DNA from: Azoarcus sp.
GTDB lineage: Bacteria > Pseudomonadota > Gammaproteobacteria > Burkholderiales > Rhodocyclaceae
Length of the DNA stretch: 57,529 bases
Reading direction: 5' to 3'
Assembly: GCA_030656215.1 (NCBI GenBank)
Contig: JAUSOD010000021.1
Span: 1 to 57,529 of the forward strand
Below are positions 56,526-57,529 of the stretch, in pieces. Position 1 is the stretch's first letter, and each line of letters begins with the position of its first letter. The notes beneath the pieces are model-generated. The model was not told the DNA's origin, ran no database searches, and saw nothing but the letters and a program-made list of their open reading frames with translations. Position numbers and translations under genes: made by a program.

Positions 56526-57529
56526 GTGATTCTGGTAACCGGTGGCGCAGGCTTCATTGGCGGCAACTTCGTACTCGACTGGCTGGCCGGCTGTGACGAG
56601 CCAGTGTTGAACCTGGATGCACTTACCTACGCCGGCAACATGGAAACCCTGGCTTCGCTGGCAGGCGATCCACGTCACGTGTTCGAGCGCGGCGACATCT
56701 GCGACCGCAAGCTGGTGGATGGGCTGCTCGCGACCTACCGGCCGCGGGCCATCGTGCATTTCGCCGCCGAGAGCCATGTCGACCGCTCAATCCAGGGCCC
56801 GGGCGAATTCATCCGCACCAATGTGGAAGGCACTTTCACGCTGCTCGAGGCCGCACGCGCCTACTGGAACACCCTCGACGGCGAGGAGAAGGCCGCGTTC
56901 CGCTTTCACCACGTCAGCACCGACGAAGTCTATGGCTCGCTCGGCGCAGACGACGCCCCCTTTACCGAAACCCATGCCTACGAGCCCAACAGCCCGTATT
57001 CGGCGAGCAAGGCCGCATCCGACCACCTGGTGCGGGCCTGGTATCACACCTACGGCATGCCGGTGGTCACCACCAACTGCTCGAACAACTACGGGCCCTG
57101 TCACTTTCCCGAGAAGCTGATTCCGCTGATGATCGTCAATGCGCTCGCGGGCAAGCCGCTGCCGATCTATGGCGACGGCCAGAACGTGCGCGACTGGCTG
57201 TACGTCAAGGATCACTGCAGCGCGATCCGCGAAGTGCTCGCGCGCGGCCGGCTGGGCGAGACCTACAATATCGGCGGCTGGAACGAGAAGCCCAACCTCG
57301 ATATCGTGCATACCGTATGCGCGCTGCTCGACGAACTGCGCCCCGACCCGGGGGGCAGCTACAGCCGCCTGATCACCTATGTGAAGGACCGCCCCGGGCA
57401 CGACCGGCGCTACGCGATCGATGCGCGCAAGGTCGAGCGCGAACTGGGCTGGCGCCCGGCGGAAACCTTCGAGACCGGTATTCGCAAAACGGTAGAGTGG
57501 TATCTGGCGAACCCCGACTGGGTGGCCAA
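56526..57529 (+). CDS. rfbB: dTDP-glucose 4,6-dehydratase (3' partial)
   Basis: 334 residues are visible and the gene runs off the window. This SDR enzyme makes dTDP-4-keto-6-deoxyglucose for rhamnose or related surface sugars. Motifs: N-terminal [18 protein letters not shown] site, [21 protein letters not shown] (the DE pair of the dehydratase), [10 protein letters not shown] (Tyr-Lys) and [15 protein letters not shown]. The usual length is about 350, so only a short end is missing. The start is GTG at 56526 with CGAGGG upstream. Further rhamnose genes (rfbA, rfbC, rfbD) would be expected just beyond the window. Confidence 0.93.
   Translation, partial: MILVTGGAGFIGGNFVLDWLAGCDEPVLNLDALTYAGNMETLASLAGDPRHVFERGDICDRKLVDGLLATYRPRAIVHFAAESHVDRSIQGPGEFIRTNVEGTFTLLEAARAYWNTLDGEEKAAFRFHHVSTDEVYGSLGADDAPFTETHAYEPNSPYSASKAASDHLVRAWYHTYGMPVVTTNCSNNYGPCHFPEKLIPLMIVNALAGKPLPIYGDGQNVRDWLYVKDHCSAIREVLARGRLGETYNIGGWNEKPNLDIVHTVCALLDELRPDPGGSYSRLITYVKDRPGHDRRYAIDARKVERELGWRPAETFETGIRKTVEWYLANPDWVA

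Overview
The window is GC-rich, tightly packed bacterial DNA. Several traits together suggest a motile, respiring betaproteobacterium of the Rhodocyclales (Azoarcus/Thauera/Aromatoleum type): a SUF operon with an Rrf2 regulator, an FlrBC-type flagellar cascade, DctBD-controlled TRAP transport, a large cyclic beta-1,2-glucan synthase, and many c-di-GMP and PAS/GAF sensors. The taxonomic placement is an inference from gene content, not from a marker gene. No rRNA, tRNA, CRISPR array, prophage or insertion sequence was recognised. Both ends of the window cut through genes.

Layout. 1-5.8 kb: a signalling block with the PAS tail of a larger sensor, a REC-GAF3-GGDEF-EAL regulator, a single-domain response regulator and a PAS-PAS histidine kinase. 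6.0-12.7 kb: a complete SUF Fe-S operon (Rrf2 regulator, sufB, sufC, sufD, sufS, sufU, sufT), mostly coupled by ATGA overlaps, behind a good sigma-70-like promoter. 12.76-13.11 kb: a tandem 126-bp REP/BIME-like repeat array; a decayed copy lies at 52.7 kb. 13.2-26.9 kb: a 2957-residue cyclic glucan synthase, a REC-PAS-PAS-GGDEF-EAL regulator and a scatter of small envelope/stress proteins (coiled coil, BON lipoprotein, DUF3309, two tiny lipoproteins). 27.3-31.7 kb: an anchored trypsin-like protease followed by MoxR, DUF58 and VWA proteins, then dodecin. 31.7-34.1 kb: DUF1499, LolA-like and an FAD oxidoreductase of the L-2-hydroxyglutarate oxidase type.

34.3-41.2 kb holds a self-contained transport circuit: a near-consensus sigma-54 promoter, a TAXI-type TRAP binding protein, a fused TRAP permease, a DUF1850 protein, and a DctB/DctD pair whose regulator is a sigma-54 activator. 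At 41.9-43.4 kb is an unusual single-chain fusion of a flavodoxin-fold NAD(P)H:quinone oxidoreductase with a UbiA-family prenyltransferase, with a perfect 24-bp palindrome upstream. 43.4-51.5 kb is flagellar: flrB-flrC and fliE on the minus strand (fliE behind a perfect sigma-54 promoter) and fliF-G-H-I on the plus strand, without fliJ next to fliI. 51.6-54.2 kb pairs a BMP/PnrA-type binding protein with guanine deaminase. 54.3-56.4 kb encodes a split aerotaxis system (PAS protein plus CZB-domain chemoreceptor) behind a near-consensus sigma-28 promoter. The window ends inside a dTDP-glucose 4,6-dehydratase gene.

The three strongest regulatory observations (sigma-54 for TRAP, sigma-54 for fliE, sigma-28 for the aerotaxis pair) are read directly from promoter motifs at the right distance from genes whose biology fits. 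Functional calls come from motif and family recognition by eye; no database search was run.
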